Shown: positions 54,304 through 62,918, counted from the stretch's first letter. The stretch: 64,000 bases of DNA from Pedobacter ureilyticus (GCF_005925345.1 NZ_SSHJ01000001.1:620001-684000), one strand, 5' to 3'. The notes: generated by a model from the letters alone, not told the origin. Numbers and translations: made by a program.

Positions 54304-54681
54304 TCAATGAAAAACATTCTGCTTAATGTAACGCTTAATTCTTACCGATAGCTCGTTTAAATTAAATGGCTTATAGATAAAATCATCGGCACCTAAACTA
54401 AACCCCTCTAAAACAACGTGTTCTAAACCTACAGCAGAAATCAACAAAACGGGTGTATGTTTTTTAATCGCATCGTTTTTGATATAGCTAAGAATTTCCA
54501 TACCTCCTACAAAAGGCATCATAATATCGGTAAGAACTAGATCGTAAGTATTTGACTTTACTTTTTCCATGGCCTGCCTGCCGTCAGAAGCTACTTCAAC
54601 CTCATAACCTTCCTTTTTCAACTTAAATTCTAGCGCTTTAAGCATTAATACTTCGTCTTCAGCTATCAATATTTTCGACAT
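54304..54681 (-). CDS. Single-domain response regulator (CheY-like receiver)
   Basis: This 125-residue protein is a receiver domain only: acidic pocket in AEDE (8-10), phospho-acceptor Asp52 (LTDIMMP), Ser82 in the switch position and Lys104 (YKPF). There is no DNA-binding or enzymatic output domain, so signal output must be by protein contact, most simply with the HEAT protein encoded next. No histidine kinase is in the window. It is first in the GT2 operon. Confidence 0.92.
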   Translation of the reverse strand: MSKILIAEDEVLMLKALEFKLKKEGYEVEVASDGRQAMEKVKSNTYDLVLTDIMMPFVGGMEILSYIKNDAIKKHTPVLLISAVGLEHVVLEGFSLGADDFIYKPFNLNELSVRIKRYIKQNVFH

Positions 54682-55092
54682 ATCTATCCTTTCTACTCAA
54701 TATCTTCGCAATAACCTTACCACTTAAACGAATACTCCAAATACATCTTAATGATAAGAAAAACCTGCTAATGATTCTTTAATTATCAAGACGCTAAATT
54801 TTCACAAAAAATGATAAATATGGAGACTAGGCAAAGCTATCAGCTTTGGATAAAGTTAGGTAGAAAGTATAAAAAACCGCCTTAAATGGTAGTTTTAAAA
54901 CCTTAAGCTGACAATTAGCTGTAGTTACAGAAAATATTTCGAGAAGTACTTTTCTTTTTAGATTCCGTTAAAACTTACTTTAACAAGACAAAAATTACCT
55001 TACTGGCAAACAAGTGATGTTTAACAACTAACCCAACTAAGGCAAACATTTTACGATTAGCGTATTTTTTTCTACAAAGTGTAGAAACTTTT
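54682..55092. other. 411-bp intergenic stretch, nothing recognised
   Basis: AT-rich DNA upstream of the receiver-HEAT-GT2 operon (0 bp) and downstream of the BNR-protein gene on the same strand. It should contain the operon's terminator/promoter, but I found no clear box or palindrome and no gene. Confidence 0.5.
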
Positions 55093-56115
55093 TTATGGCG
55101 AGATATTTGCCTTATAGATTTGTCCTTTGCCTCCAACAAGTATTGCTCCCCTACCGAGGGCTTTTACCGCATTAAAACTTAATGCAGAGATATTTCTCCA
55201 GGTTTTACCACCATCTGTAGAGACATCTGTACCAGATGTACCGGTAGCCATGCAAATTCTTTTAGTGATATAAGTAACCCCAGACCGATAACCCGAAACG
55301 GGAACGCTTGGTTTAAACCAGCTTTTACCGCCATTTTTGGTATACAACACATTGTTGCTATTATCTTTATCCTTTAGGTAATTACCTCCCACGGCAATTC
55401 CGTTATTTGCGTCGAAAAAATCTATAGAGAACGTTCCTGTACTGGCCTCTCCCTGTATTATTGGACATGCATAAACCCGCCAAGTATTACCATAATCATT
55501 AGATTGATAAATGTTTGACACTACACCACCCGTTGCCACCCAAACTTTACCTTTACCGAAAGTTTTAATAGTAGTGCCGCTTGCAGCAAAACCAGCCTCG
55601 CCGGTTTGCATTGGCAAGGTTAGCAAGTGCGATATATTTTGCCAAGTAGCCCCTCCGTCAGCGGTGCGTAGAAGCTGCATTTTACCATTAATTGGATCGC
55701 CGAAAATTATTCCGTTTTGTGGATCCCAAAAATCCATTCCATCTAAAAAGATAGCGGTATCTGTATTTTTATAATTTTCTTGCCAAGTTTTACCACCATC
55801 TAAAGTAGTTAACACATACGCCGGTGAGCCAGCGTTTACAACAATTGCTTTCTCTGCATCGAAAGCCTGTATGTCTCTAAAATCTAGTGCTTCGTAACCT
55901 TTGGGCTGTAACCACTCCCAAGTTTTACCCCCATTTAAAGATTTACCTACGCAACCCTTACTTCCGCTTACCCAAATTACATTTTCGTTAACCACCGCCA
56001 ACCCACGCATACTGGTTTTGGCACCGGTAACTAAGGGGACTAATTCTAAAGTTTGTGCAACACAAAAAAATGGAGGAAATATTAAAAAAACAGCAATTTT
56101 AACAACAAATCTCAT
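55093..56115 (-). CDS. BNR/Ycf48-like propeller protein, secreted
   Basis: This 340-residue protein has a signal peptide (about 1-20, FFCVAQ). Repeated Asp-box motifs SLNGGKTWEW, TLDGGKTWQE, TADGGATWQN, TKNGGKSWFK and STDGGKTWRN, one per blade, indicate a seven- or six-bladed propeller of the Ycf48/BNR type. Despite sialidase-like Asp boxes, no sialidase arginine triad or FRIP motif is seen, so it is probably a binding or assembly protein. The start overlaps the DUF2147 gene stop by 1 bp. Confidence 0.82.
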   Translation of the reverse strand: MRFVVKIAVFLIFPPFFCVAQTLELVPLVTGAKTSMRGLAVVNENVIWVSGSKGCVGKSLNGGKTWEWLQPKGYEALDFRDIQAFDAEKAIVVNAGSPAYVLTTLDGGKTWQENYKNTDTAIFLDGMDFWDPQNGIIFGDPINGKMQLLRTADGGATWQNISHLLTLPMQTGEAGFAASGTTIKTFGKGKVWVATGGVVSNIYQSNDYGNTWRVYACPIIQGEASTGTFSIDFFDANNGIAVGGNYLKDKDNSNNVLYTKNGGKSWFKPSVPVSGYRSGVTYITKRICMATGTSGTDVSTDGGKTWRNISALSFNAVKALGRGAILVGGKGQIYKANISP

Positions 56116-56549
56116 TATTTAACCCGCTTAAACACTTCGGTTCTACCAATTAAAGACACTCCAATAAAGCCTCTAACATGTAACAGGTTATGGTCTTTTA
56201 ATGTTAGTTTACAACTGTAAGTCTTGCCAGATTTGGGATCATAGATGGTACCGTCTATCCACTTACCATCGTCGAAAATAAAGTTCTTAAGAATTTCCAA
56301 TCCTAAAACTGGTTTATTTCTTAGGCTCTCCGTAGGATTTTTTTCGTCAGTTTTAGGTTTACCTTTTTCATCATTTGGTTCTTTTATCCAAGCTAGTTTA
56401 CCAAAAAACTTATCGCCACGTCTATATATTTCTATTTGTCCTTCGCCTGTGGGGTTAAGCCATTTACCCAAAATGTCGTCTTTTTTCTGCGCAAATACTT
56501 GGCAAGAAAATATAAATAGCACTACAAATAATGAGGTTTTCCTTAACAT
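56115..56549 (-). CDS. DUF2147 protein, secreted
   Basis: This 144-residue protein has a signal peptide ending VFAQ. Features ILGKWLNPTGEGQIEIYRR, FFGKLAWIKEPND, NKPVLGLEILKNF, GTIYDPKSGKTYSCKLTL and RGFIGVSLIGRTEVFKRV are the DUF2147 pattern, a small beta-barrel family of the envelope with unknown function. It forms a two-gene operon with the BNR protein. Confidence 0.88.
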   Translation of the reverse strand: MLRKTSLFVVLFIFSCQVFAQKKDDILGKWLNPTGEGQIEIYRRGDKFFGKLAWIKEPNDEKGKPKTDEKNPTESLRNKPVLGLEILKNFIFDDGKWIDGTIYDPKSGKTYSCKLTLKDHNLLHVRGFIGVSLIGRTEVFKRVK

Positions 56550-56611
56550 AAAATGAGGTTTTAATCTTTATAAAGTTAAGGATTTAAAGAGAGAAAAGTA
56601 AAATTACAGCT

Positions 56612-56914
56612 CTAAAAAATGCTCAGAAAGGCATTTAAACTTTTTCTATGATCAATAGAATTGGAAAAATCAACAACACAATCACTGGAGAAATCGCTGG
56701 TTAGCAGCTCTGCACAGCAGCCATTATGCTCTATGATTTTGCAAACTTCTGCTTCTAAATTATCGAGCGTTTTTTCGGTACTTAAACGAAAGATGCAATC
56801 TTTATCTTCCAAATCAAAACTTACTTCTACATCTATAAAATAGACAAGAATTTCGGTGATAATTTGTTGTGCCAAAAGCGGGCATTTCACATCGGTTTTA
56901 AATATCTCTACCAT
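56612..56914 (-). CDS. Small conserved-looking hypothetical protein
   Basis: This is a 100-residue cytoplasmic protein. The alternation of strand and helix (MVEIFKTDVKCPLLAQQIITEIL, VEVSFDLEDKDCIFRLS, LDNLEAEVCKIIEHNGC) resembles ferredoxin-like metal-carrier folds such as HMA, but the usual CxxC is absent. Four or five cysteines are scattered. It has good separation from neighbours and no overlap on the other strand that is better supported. Function unknown. Confidence 0.65.
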   Translation of the reverse strand: MVEIFKTDVKCPLLAQQIITEILVYFIDVEVSFDLEDKDCIFRLSTEKTLDNLEAEVCKIIEHNGCCAELLTSDFSSDCVVDFSNSIDHRKSLNAFLSIF

Positions 56915-56970
56915 AATTAAGGCTTATAAAAGAAACATCCAAACTTTGATGCCTAGATGTTTCTTTCCTT

Positions 56971-57381
56971 TTAAGGATTTTGTGGCAACGCACTCATATC
57001 CATATAACTAATCTCCCACATGTGCCCGTCTAAATCTTCGAAACCGTGGCCGTACATAAATCCGTGATCTTGTACTGGCATTAGTGCTTTACCACCGGCT
57101 GCTATCGCCAAGCGCACATATTGATCTACTTCTTCCCTGCTTTCTGCCGAAATACAAATCAGTACTTCTGTACTTTTTTTAGCATCTGCAATTGGTTTTG
57201 GCGTAAATTTCTGAAAAAATTCTTCCCGCAGTAACATTACCATAATATCATCAGAAACTACCATGCAAGTAGCATCTTGGTTGGTAAACTGCTGATTAAA
57301 GGTAAAACCTAAATGCGTATAAAATTTAATTGCAATACTTAAATCTTTAACTGGAATATTTACAAATATTTGTTTTGCCAT
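56971..57381 (-). CDS. VOC-family protein (glyoxalase/bleomycin-resistance fold)
   Basis: This 136-residue cytoplasmic protein has paired beta-alpha-beta-beta-beta modules: FVNIPVKDLSIAIKFYTHLGFTFNQQF at the start and GHGFEDLDGHMWEISYMD near the end. Glu in HMWEISY is a typical metal ligand of the fold. The substrate is unknown. It overlaps the DoxX-like gene stop by 1 bp within a row of small stress-type genes. Confidence 0.85.
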   Translation of the reverse strand: MAKQIFVNIPVKDLSIAIKFYTHLGFTFNQQFTNQDATCMVVSDDIMVMLLREEFFQKFTPKPIADAKKSTEVLICISAESREEVDQYVRLAIAAGGKALMPVQDHGFMYGHGFEDLDGHMWEISYMDMSALPQNP

Positions 57382-57773
57382 TATTTTAATTTTTGGAGTT
57401 GATGATAAGTGAGATAAGAAACAAGTAGTAAGGCAAACACCACCAAGGGAGAAAAAGACATTGGCACGAAACCGTCGATCGCTAAATGACCAATTACCGC
57501 AGAAATGTACTTAATTCCGCAGCCTACGTATGCCCATTCTTTAATACGTTTGCCAATAAATGGAAGTATTAAAATTAAGCCACCAATAAAATGACCAATA
57601 CCAATTTCCATGGCTAACCATGTCGGAATACCTAATTGCTTGGTTCCTTCTTGTGCTTCGGGGCTGTTCATAAAAAATATACCGGGCAAAATAAATAGTG
57701 CTAGTAACCCGGTAAAAACCCAGTAAGCTACTTTGATAGATTTTTTAGATTGATTACCCTCCATTTTTTCCAT
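57381..57773 (-). CDS. DoxX-like membrane protein
   Basis: This 130-residue inner-membrane protein has four helices (about 16-32, 50-72, 80-97, 106-123) and a GIGHFIGGLILILP segment typical of the DoxX/DoxX-like family. The annotated start overlaps the upstream VOC gene by 20 bp; a second ATG (57764) reduces but does not remove the overlap. Function unknown. Confidence 0.78.
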   Translation of the reverse strand: MEKMEGNQSKKSIKVAYWVFTGLLALFILPGIFFMNSPEAQEGTKQLGIPTWLAMEIGIGHFIGGLILILPFIGKRIKEWAYVGCGIKYISAVIGHLAIDGFVPMSFSPLVVFALLLVSYLTYHQLQKLK

Positions 57774-58215
57774 CTTGTGCTTCGTTAAAACTTATCATCC
57801 ATTGAATTTGATATTGATCTACTAACATGCCATAATAATCGCCCCAGAACTGATCTTGCATTGGCATTTGCACTGTACCACCATTGCTTAAGGCGGCAAA
57901 AATCCTATCTGCATCTGCTCGGCTATCTACACTGATACACAGTGAAACATTAGTCCCAGCAGTTGCCTGTGGCATATTTGAGGGTACATCTGTTCCCATT
58001 AACATGGTGCTACCTACCTGGAGTGCAATGTGCGCTATGCCATTGCCTTCATTTTCCGGAATGCCTTCACCTGCACAACCTTCGCCATCTGTAGCATCTT
58101 TTGGCATTTCGTTAAAGCGCATCACAAAAGGAAAATCGCCACCAAAAATAGATTTGTAGAAATTGAAAACCTCTTCGGTATTACCGTTAAAGTTTAGATA
58201 AGGATTAATTACCAT
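57754..58215 (-). CDS. VOC-family PhnB-like protein
   Basis: This is a 153-residue protein of the PhnB/3-demethylubiquinone-methyltransferase-like VOC group: INPYLNFNGNTEEVFNFYKSIFGGDF at the start, GIAHIALQVGSTMLMGTD in the middle and MQDQFWGDYYGMLVDQYQIQWMIS at the end. The group is common in Bacteroidota next to DinB and SRPBCC genes; the role is not known. Confidence 0.88.
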   Translation of the reverse strand: MVINPYLNFNGNTEEVFNFYKSIFGGDFPFVMRFNEMPKDATDGEGCAGEGIPENEGNGIAHIALQVGSTMLMGTDVPSNMPQATAGTNVSLCISVDSRADADRIFAALSNGGTVQMPMQDQFWGDYYGMLVDQYQIQWMISFNEAQDGKNGG

Positions 58216-58310
58216 AGTTTTATTATTTTGATTTGATAAATGATTTAAGACAAATTTAGCAGTTGGTCTACCTTTTTAAGATTGCCGAATACGTCAACTT
58301 TAGGGTGTTT

Positions 58311-58763
58311 TTAAGACAAATTTTTATAGGGGTTTGCCTTACCCGTTTCGATATACGATTTGAGGCTGTTGGTAAATTGTTGCCAGCCATTAGCGCAAAT
58401 TTGATAACACTCTACATTGGCATTTAAGCCTTTGTGCTCTAGTTGCAATTGGGTTGTAGTATTGCTTTGCTTTATTTGCCATATAATACTGGTGCCTACC
58501 CATTCTGTTTGATTTTTTAACTCGGGAATTGCAATTAATGATTGCTTTACCAACCAAACCACTTTACGCTGGTCTATGACTTCTGTTACTTCCATGGTTT
58601 TAAAAACATTATCGCCAAAACGCACTGTAAAAACATCATTTTGTTGAGCAGCAGATCCTTCAAACATTTCGGTCCACCAGAGTGGGACTTTTTGAGTTAA
58701 CGCAACAAAAACTTGGCTAGCTTTTGCATTTAGTTCAATTGTGGTATTATAATCTTCCATCAA
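58311..58763 (-). CDS. SRPBCC (AHSA1-like) protein
   Basis: This 150-residue cytoplasmic protein has a START-like hydrophobic pocket. MEDYNTTIELNAKASQVFVALTQKVPLWWTEMFEG opens the fold, and a long C-terminal helix (CYQICANGWQQFTNSLKSYIETG) closes it, as in the AHSA1/SRPBCC family. It lies 5 bp after a DinB-family gene, so cotranscribed. The ligand is unknown. Confidence 0.85.
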   Translation of the reverse strand: MMEDYNTTIELNAKASQVFVALTQKVPLWWTEMFEGSAAQQNDVFTVRFGDNVFKTMEVTEVIDQRKVVWLVKQSLIAIPELKNQTEWVGTSIIWQIKQSNTTTQLQLEHKGLNANVECYQICANGWQQFTNSLKSYIETGKANPYKNLS

Positions 58764-58768
58764 AATAT

Positions 58769-59281
58769 TTATGGGTTTAAATTATTTGCCAATTCGTTTA
58801 GCTGATGTGTATGCCGTTGGGTATGGTAAATCAAAAAACTGAGAAGCTCTAATCTTGTTAAATAGCCCATGCCTGGAAACTCAAAGTCGAGGCAGGTTAA
58901 ACTAAGATCCAAATTTGGCAATAAAACAGCTATCGTATGGGCTATATTTTTCAACTTAGCTAGTTGTTCTTCTTTTACATAGCTTTCATCTGCAGGCTCA
59001 ATAAATGGCGGCGAGTTATATTTTTCATCGAAGTTTAAAAAGATGTTTTTAATAATGGCTACTTTTTCATCGGCAGGAGCGCTAGTGGTCTTGGTACTGC
59101 CCAACAGTACTTGGTCTAAACCTGTGCCCGCCAAAATTAAATGTTGCATAACCATACCTGCCGACCAAGTATTAGGCTCTGTTTTTTGGTTAAACGTTTT
59201 TTCATTAAAGCGCTGTATTGCACTCTCCAAATTGGAGAAGGTGTTATTCAGCTCTGCTAGTAGTTGATTATGATCTTCCAT
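58769..59281 (-). CDS. DinB-family protein
   Basis: This 170-residue four-helix-bundle protein has the DinB metal histidines: MVMQHLILAG (about 44-53) and LLSFLIYHTQRHTHQLNEL near residue 150-168. The Bacteroidota DinB family includes thiol-dependent transferases of unknown substrate. It is 4 bp after the next gene upstream, which has a related fold. Confidence 0.87.
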   Translation of the reverse strand: MEDHNQLLAELNNTFSNLESAIQRFNEKTFNQKTEPNTWSAGMVMQHLILAGTGLDQVLLGSTKTTSAPADEKVAIIKNIFLNFDEKYNSPPFIEPADESYVKEEQLAKLKNIAHTIAVLLPNLDLSLTCLDFEFPGMGYLTRLELLSFLIYHTQRHTHQLNELANNLNP

Positions 59282-59285
59282 AACT

Positions 59286-59786
59286 TTACATATATTTCAT
59301 TCCAGGATAACCTAATAGTCTACGCCAAAGCGCAATCTGACCAATGCAATTTGCTTCGCGATAGGTGTTGAAGCTTATCATTTCGAACAAGGGAAAGCTC
59401 ATTTGCTCTACCGGAAAATCGATCACCTTATCTAGTTCTTCTTCGGTAACATTCAAAAGTTTTTCTCTTAAAATAGGTGAAATGGCATTCCATTGGTCTT
59501 GGTAAGTGCTCAGTTTTGGATAATTTGCATCATCCTTAATCCCTTGATGGTGCTTAAATAACTCGTCTGCACCAGATTTCAAATCAACTCCAAGTAGATT
59601 AGCCAACTCAAAACGTTCCTGAAGTAAACTTCCTGCCAGCCAATTGATATGATTGGCTTTTGTATCCAAACGTTGCTTTGCATCATCATCGTTGATACTT
59701 TCTAATACATTGTGGTAATACTTGGTGTGCATATCATACAACACCATAAAACCGTACATCCTACTACTTACTGGTTTAATTTCCAT
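59286..59786 (-). CDS. DinB-like protein
   Basis: This 166-residue helical protein has a DinB-like layout: HTKYYHNVLESI, ANHINWLAGSLLQERFELANLLG and a C-terminal NTYREANCIGQIALWRRLLG. The C-terminal HxxxH pair of classical DinB is not obvious, so it may bind metal differently or not at all. It is the first gene of the small DinB-DinB-SRPBCC group, which is divergent from the GlxA-type regulator. Confidence 0.75.
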   Translation of the reverse strand: MEIKPVSSRMYGFMVLYDMHTKYYHNVLESINDDDAKQRLDTKANHINWLAGSLLQERFELANLLGVDLKSGADELFKHHQGIKDDANYPKLSTYQDQWNAISPILREKLLNVTEEELDKVIDFPVEQMSFPLFEMISFNTYREANCIGQIALWRRLLGYPGMKYM

Positions 59787-60007
59787 TGCTTTATTTTTTT
59801 ATCACACTAATTTACAGCACATTTAACTTAAATATAGCCATCAAAAATGTCAAAGTTTGGGTGCATTCAAGACATTTACTAACTTAGTTTAACCAAAATG
59901 TAAACATGAGACCATCTTAATTTTCAAACTTCATTACCCCAGTTTTATTTTAGCGTAAAAAACGAAAATTTGATAGCTTCATCGCCATTAAAAAAATAGA
60001 GAATTAG

Positions 60008-60976
60008 ATGAAAAAAATAGGATTGCTGCTGAGTACAGATTATAAACTGTTGAGCGTGGCCGCTGTGTTAGAAGTATTTGAAACCGTAAATAAATTTTCG
60101 GTAGCGAATGGTAATCCAAAGCCTTTTGAAATTTACTTGCTAGCCAGTGATGAAAATATTGCACAAAACAAAACAGCATTAGGCTATCAACTTACTTCTT
60201 TAAAAGAAGCACCAGTAATGCAAATTATTCTTATTCCTGCTTTTACATCTGATGATATGCAAACTTCTTTAAGGGCAAATATGAATTGTATTCCGCGCTT
60301 GGTTGCGCAATACCAAAAAGGAGCTTGTTTAGGGAGTTTTTGCACTGGAGCATTTTTATTGGGCGCTAGTGGCTTGCTAAACGGAAAGATTGCGACCACA
60401 CATGTTGACGCCAGCAATGGCTTTTCTAATGCTTTTCCCTTGGTAAAACTGAAGGTGGATAAGACTGTTACCCAAGACGACCGTTTGTATACCAGCGGAG
60501 GAGCGACTTCATCTTTCCATCTTTTACTGCACTTGGTACATGAATATTGTGGTAAAGAAATGGCTATCCGCATTGCTAAGGTTTTTGCCATTGACATGGA
60601 TCGTGAAAACCAATCCTATTTCAGTACTTTTCATCCTTCAAAAGACCATACAGATGAGTTAGTGGCCATTGCACAAAGTAAAATTGAAGCAAATTACCAA
60701 GATGCTGCCACCATTGAAGAATTGATTAAGGACATTCCATCAAGTCGTAGAAATATTGTACGCAGGTTTAAACAGATTACAGGAATTACGCCCATCGAAT
60801 ACCTACAGCAAACGCGAATTGAGGCGGCTAAAAAACTGCTGGAAAAAACCAATCAGCAGATGAATGAAGTTATTTACAGCTCTGGCTATAACGACCCAAA
60901 AGCCTTTAGAAAGGTTTTTAAAAAAAGCGTAGGCATGACCCCTACTCAATACCGGGAGAAGTTTCAAATAAAATAG
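60008..60976 (+). CDS. GlxA-type AraC-family regulator (DJ-1/PfpI domain plus HTH)
   Basis: This 322-residue cytoplasmic regulator has an N-terminal DJ-1/PfpI-like sensor (about 1-190) with the elbow cysteine Cys112 (LGSFCTGAFLLGASG), and a C-terminal double helix-turn-helix (about 225-320; TIEELIKDIPSSRRNIVRRFKQITG, then EVIYSSGYNDPKAFRKVFKKSVGMTPTQYREKF). It is divergent from the DinB/SRPBCC/VOC row across 221 bp and is the natural candidate regulator of it. Confidence 0.9.
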   Translation: MKKIGLLLSTDYKLLSVAAVLEVFETVNKFSVANGNPKPFEIYLLASDENIAQNKTALGYQLTSLKEAPVMQIILIPAFTSDDMQTSLRANMNCIPRLVAQYQKGACLGSFCTGAFLLGASGLLNGKIATTHVDASNGFSNAFPLVKLKVDKTVTQDDRLYTSGGATSSFHLLLHLVHEYCGKEMAIRIAKVFAIDMDRENQSYFSTFHPSKDHTDELVAIAQSKIEANYQDAATIEELIKDIPSSRRNIVRRFKQITGITPIEYLQQTRIEAAKKLLEKTNQQMNEVIYSSGYNDPKAFRKVFKKSVGMTPTQYREKFQIK

Positions 60977-61030
60977 CTGATTTGTAGCGTTTTAAATAAA
61001 AAGACGTATAGGGGTTATAAATTAACAGAC

Positions 61031-61423
61031 ATGAAAAACCATTTATCAGCTTTTAGTATCGTTTTGTTGCTAACAATAATGTTTTCTTGCAAAAAGAAAA
61101 CTTTGGATGAAAAACTTATAGGAACATGGAAATATACCTCTTCGATAGGTGGTTACGCACCAACAGTAACCGTTATAGGTAACAGGCAACTTAAATTAAC
61201 GGAAACCAATTTTCAGTTTTTGAGAGATGGTGAAATAGTTGAGCAGGGAACCTATAAAATTACCGATGAAAAATCCTGGAACAACGACCCAAGAATTATA
61301 TTTGAGGGCCGAGAAGAAGCACCGAAACAGTTCATTAAAGTATTAGGGAATAAACTTATTCTATTCTCTGGCGCTCCAATTGCTGCAGACGGTGTAGAAA
61401 CCCATTATACAAAAGTGAAGTAA
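61031..61423 (+). CDS. Lipocalin-like lipoprotein
   Basis: This 130-residue lipoprotein has lipobox MFSC (Cys20), followed by KKKTLDEKLIGTWKYTSS, TVIGNRQLKLTETNFQFLRDGEIVEQGTYKI and a beta-rich end. The GTWKYT start is typical of lipocalin-like Bacteroidota lipoproteins. It lies 54 bp after the regulator gene. Ligand unknown. Confidence 0.8.
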   Translation: MKNHLSAFSIVLLLTIMFSCKKKTLDEKLIGTWKYTSSIGGYAPTVTVIGNRQLKLTETNFQFLRDGEIVEQGTYKITDEKSWNNDPRIIFEGREEAPKQFIKVLGNKLILFSGAPIAADGVETHYTKVK

Positions 61424-61472
61424 TTTATTTTGATTGGCTTTTATCATCGATATTTGTAATTCGCAAAATCGT

Positions 61473-62300
61473 ATGAAGAAACTAACACTTACCTACTTTT
61501 TATTGTGCTTAGTCTCTGTAAAGCTATGTGCTCAAAAAATAGAAGTTAAAAGCACAAAGTTTGACAGCGTTAAATTCTCATTAATTAGAAAAGAACTTAA
61601 CAGCCTAAACACCGAAGCTTTTACAAAAAAAGTATTTGAAGCAAATGGCACTAAATTGCCATATAGGCTATTAGCTCCAAAAAATCAGAAATTAGGAACA
61701 AAATATCCTCTAATTATAGCGCTACATAATTCTAGTAGACTTGGCACCAACAATGAAAGCCAGCTAGAACCATTGACAAGAACGTGGCTAAGAGAGCAGA
61801 TGAGAGATCAGTTTCCGGCTTTTGTACTGGCTCCACAGTTTGAAACTAGGCCTACAATTTATGCTGAGCACGACAAGCTCAAAATTTTGACAGCCACACC
61901 ACAAGCAAACTTGCAAATATTACTAAGATTGATAGATAGCTTTAAAGAAAATCCGTCGGTAGATACAAAAAGAATTTATTTGATTGGCTATTCTATGGGA
62001 GGCTCTACGGCTCAGCATTTAATGAGTGCAAAACCGGATTGGTTTGCGGCGATGATTGCCGTTGCCGGAGTTCCAGATATTTCGAACCTTCAAAATATAA
62101 AGCACAAACCCATTTGGTTAATTCACGGTAGAAAAGACGATGAAAACCCTTTTAACGGTAGTAAGAAACTATTTGAACAATTAAAAGAAAATAAAAAAGC
62201 TCGCTTTACGATTTACGAAAGTTTAGATCATAATAACATTACATTACCGCTTTTGGCTACAAATGAGTTGGCCAAATGGTTGTTTAAGTGGAAGATTTAG
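61473..62300 (+). CDS. Alpha/beta hydrolase (feruloyl-esterase/depolymerase-like), secreted
   Basis: This 275-residue protein, counted from the ATG at 61473, has a signal peptide ending KLCAQ; the longer frame from TTG at 61434 lacks one. Catalytic residues are Ser174 (LIGYSMGGS), Asp222 or Asp223 (IHGRKDDENPF) and His253 (ESLDHNNI). LPYRLLAPKNQK and YPLIIALHNSS (oxyanion loop) place it with esterase D/PHB-depolymerase-like or dienelactone-hydrolase-like enzymes. The natural ester is not evident. It is followed by a strong palindromic repeat that could end transcription. Confidence 0.85.
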   Translation: MKKLTLTYFLLCLVSVKLCAQKIEVKSTKFDSVKFSLIRKELNSLNTEAFTKKVFEANGTKLPYRLLAPKNQKLGTKYPLIIALHNSSRLGTNNESQLEPLTRTWLREQMRDQFPAFVLAPQFETRPTIYAEHDKLKILTATPQANLQILLRLIDSFKENPSVDTKRIYLIGYSMGGSTAQHLMSAKPDWFAAMIAVAGVPDISNLQNIKHKPIWLIHGRKDDENPFNGSKKLFEQLKENKKARFTIYESLDHNNITLPLLATNELAKWLFKWKI

Positions 62301-62315
62301 TAACATTCAAAAAAT

Positions 62316-62380
62316 CGTCATTGCGAGGTACGAAGCAATCTCAGATTTGCTTTAAGATTGCTTCGTACCTCGCAATGACG
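62316..62380. repeat. Perfect 26-bp inverted repeat, GTCATTGCGAGG type
   Basis: Arms at 62316-62341 and 62355-62380, containing CGTCATTGCGAGGTACGAAG and its complement, are perfectly complementary with a 13-base loop. The arms are the same sequence as at 42245-42325; only the loop differs. It sits between convergent genes and can act as a bidirectional terminator. Confidence 0.9.
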
Positions 62381-62390
62381 GCCAAAATTC

Positions 62391-62918
62391 TTACTTCAAA
62401 GTTTCTTTGATCTCTCCGCAATCTAACATGCTATTGCCATAATATGGATTTCTAACTATCTTTTGGTTACTTAGCCAAGAAGCTCCTTTGTCATTCATAG
62501 CCATTGGGCAGTATTCTATGTAAACTTCTCCTGATTGCAAACCAATTGCTTTTACTTTGGCGATCATCTCATTACTCAGACTAGAGAATAGGGTACGTTG
62601 CACCTCAATATCAGTAGCAGCAGCAATTTTTGTAGCTAAACCTGTAAGTTTCTCTCCGTCAGGTAATGCGCTAGCCCCTAACTCCAAAGCCATACTTGTT
62701 TCTCTTGCTGTAGCCAAATCAGCATTAACTAAGGCATCGCTCAGCAATAAATATTGTTGATAAACCGCATTTAATTGATCGTTTTTTAATGATACTTCAT
62801 TTGAAGTTTCTACCGCGAATGTTTCTTTAATAACCGCTGCTTTTTTTTTTTCTACTTTTTGGTTATTGCAAGCAACAAAGATTGTTGCTATTGCAATTAA
62901 TAAGATTGTATTTTTCAT
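62391..62918 (-). CDS. DUF3347 lipoprotein (metal-related)
   Basis: This 175-residue lipoprotein has lipobox FVAC (Cys17), a helical middle (LNAVYQQYLLLSDALVNADLATARETS) and a C-terminal DUF3347 signature: YIEYCPMAMNDKGASWLSN, RNPYYGNSMLDCGEIKE. The CPM and late Cys/Met residues suggest copper or other soft-metal binding in the periplasm. The domain is often fused to CusB-type adaptors; here it is separate and lies after the adaptor gene at 63195. Confidence 0.87.
   Translation of the reverse strand: MKNTILLIAIATIFVACNNQKVEKKKAAVIKETFAVETSNEVSLKNDQLNAVYQQYLLLSDALVNADLATARETSMALELGASALPDGEKLTGLATKIAAATDIEVQRTLFSSLSNEMIAKVKAIGLQSGEVYIEYCPMAMNDKGASWLSNQKIVRNPYYGNSMLDCGEIKETLK

Noticed and set aside
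55093..56115. Sialidase for the BNR protein
   Set aside because: Asp boxes alone are shared by many propellers; no FRIP motif or arginine triad is visible.
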